Source: Alistipes sp.
GTDB taxonomy: Bacteria; Bacteroidota; Bacteroidia; Bacteroidales; Rikenellaceae
Direction of reading: 5' to 3'
NCBI GenBank assembly: GCA_017391185.1
Contig: JAFOZN010000131.1
Location: forward strand, 1-6,111
DNA length: 6,111 bases
Every line of letters begins with the position of its first letter. Within the stretch, counting starts at the first letter, position 1. Position numbers and translations under genes: made by a program. Below the pieces are notes generated by a model. The model searched no databases. It worked only from the letters and a program-made list of their open reading frames with translations, and was not told where the DNA came from. Shown here one piece after another: positions 5,232 to 6,111 of the stretch.

Positions 5232-6111
5232 ATGACCGTAGAACAGATCAAAACGGAATTTGAGAAGCTATCGCAGATGCTCTCCGCTTGGAAAGAGGGA
5301 GAGGAGATAGCCACTATCGAGCGCGATTTGGCTCTCGATAAACTCAAGACAATATATGATGCTTTGCGATTTGAGAATAAGCTCAGTTCGGCAGGCGCAC
5401 CAATGCCTATAATTACTCCGTCATCAGAGCTACAGGAGGTAGGTCAAAACGAGCCTACAGAGGAGGATGAAGAGAGTATTGAAAACGAGGTAGAGGTTGA
5501 GTTTCTCTTTGCCGAGGAGGACGAGGAGGATGAGCCAGCATCAGATTCAGACGTAGAGCCAGAGAGCGAAGTGGAGCCAGAGAACCAAGTAGAGGATATC
5601 GAGACTCCAAAGTCTGAGGCTGCAGCTCCAATCATCACCGTAGAGAACGCCGAGCCTACGCCTGCACCTCAGGCCGTTGCACATGAGCCTGTACATGTCC
5701 ACGTACATCTACACACCCCAGCAACGGTCACTGCACCTACATCTGAGCCTACGTCAAATGTTGTAGCGGAGAATACCGCATCTGTGCCAAATACAACTAA
5801 CGCCGCTGAGAACAATAGCGCGGAAGATGTAGCCCAGAGCAAGGTCGAGCCTGAGACTCCAGCCGCTGCACCATTGTTGTTTACCACAGACGAGGTGGTA
5901 CGCAAGCCTCGTTCAAAGCACCAGCGCATCCCCGAGGAGAAACGAAAAATCATAGGGGCGAAATTCATTGAGGTGTTTGAAGACGAGGCTCGCAAGATAG
6001 ATGGAGTGCGTTGGTTGGCACAAGGTACTATTTATCCCGATTGCATAGAAAGTCTGAACATTACGGGGAAGGTAATTAAAAGCCATCACAATGTGGGAGG
6101 ACTACCCGAGA
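5232..6111 (+). CDS. Unrecognised acidic low-complexity protein, 3' end beyond window
   Basis: An open frame of at least 293 codons from ATG 5232 with no stop before the window end. I do not recognise a family. Residues 1-50 are charged and probably helical or coiled-coil ([17 protein letters not shown] onward). Residues about 70-130 are extremely acidic (runs such as EEDEES and EEDEEDE). Residues about 130-213 are rich in Pro, Ala, Thr and Glu, and contain an alternating-histidine patch, [11 protein letters not shown] (151-161). From about 214 the composition becomes normal and basic ([18 protein letters not shown], then EEKRK), followed by what looks like a folded segment ([20 protein letters not shown]) cut off at the edge. 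There is no signal peptide, so it is probably cytoplasmic. It starts 18 nt after lysA with no promoter or terminator between, so it is likely co-transcribed. Minus-strand frames over this region are artefacts of its repetitive codons. Confidence 0.85.
   Translation, partial: MTVEQIKTEFEKLSQMLSAWKEGEEIATIERDLALDKLKTIYDALRFENKLSSAGAPMPIITPSSELQEVGQNEPTEEDEESIENEVEVEFLFAEEDEEDEPASDSDVEPESEVEPENQVEDIETPKSEAAAPIITVENAEPTPAPQAVAHEPVHVHVHLHTPATVTAPTSEPTSNVVAENTASVPNTTNAAENNSAEDVAQSKVEPETPAAAPLLFTTDEVVRKPRSKHQRIPEEKRKIIGAKFIEVFEDEARKIDGVRWLAQGTIYPDCIESLNITGKVIKSHHNVGGLPE

Noticed and set aside
5444..5995. Minus-strand frames rich in Ser/Thr/Val
   Set aside because: They are antisense to the acidic GAG/GCC-rich coding region. 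Repetitive codon use on one strand creates open frames on the other.

Overview
The window looks like a chromosomal segment of a Bacteroidales bacterium, possibly Alistipes or another member of the Rikenellaceae. This is inferred from three things. Several start regions carry the Bacteroidetes-type promoter (a TTTG- or TTG-like -33 element, 19-20 nt, then a TAnnTTTG -7 box). Shine-Dalgarno sequences are weak or absent at the gene starts. The gene content includes a secreted GH78-type rhamnosidase and a Bacteroidetes-style LysA. The genus is a guess; the phylum is fairly secure.

Layout. Positions 1-140 hold the end of a tRNA array: a 5'-truncated tRNA-Asn(GTT), then tRNA-Val(TAC) 4 nt later, followed by a GNRA-capped terminator (161-186). 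A structured non-coding stretch (187-422) carries inverted repeats, a strong hairpin and a REP-like palindromic repeat. On the minus strand (423-1181 or 1193) is an exported class I glutamine amidotransferase-like hydrolase of the peptidase C26 (PuuD-like) family, with its own promoter at 1222-1252. A second, base-identical tRNA-Val(TAC) (1339-1413) follows with its own promoter and terminator, and then a second copy of the REP-like repeat (1464-1530). The C26 gene is thus bracketed by two direct repeats of the tRNA and the palindromic element.

From 1599 on, everything is on the plus strand. A promoter precedes a 753-residue secreted GH78-type alpha-L-rhamnosidase-like enzyme (1629-3890), which ends at a strong terminator (3914-3956). 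A new promoter (3957-3988) drives lysA (diaminopimelate decarboxylase, last step of lysine synthesis; start reassigned to 4047). Only 18 nt after lysA comes an unrecognised, very acidic, low-complexity protein with an alternating-histidine patch. It runs off the right edge (5232 to beyond 6111) and is probably co-transcribed with lysA.

The genes do not form one pathway. They read as four transcription units: the tRNA array, the C26 hydrolase, the lone tRNA-Val, and then rhamnosidase followed by lysA plus the hypothetical gene. No SusC/SusD genes, transposase, integrase or CRISPR array are visible. The most noteworthy features are the repeated tRNA/palindrome architecture around the C26 gene and the acidic His-patch protein behind lysA. 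I see no clear evidence of a wholly new multi-gene system.
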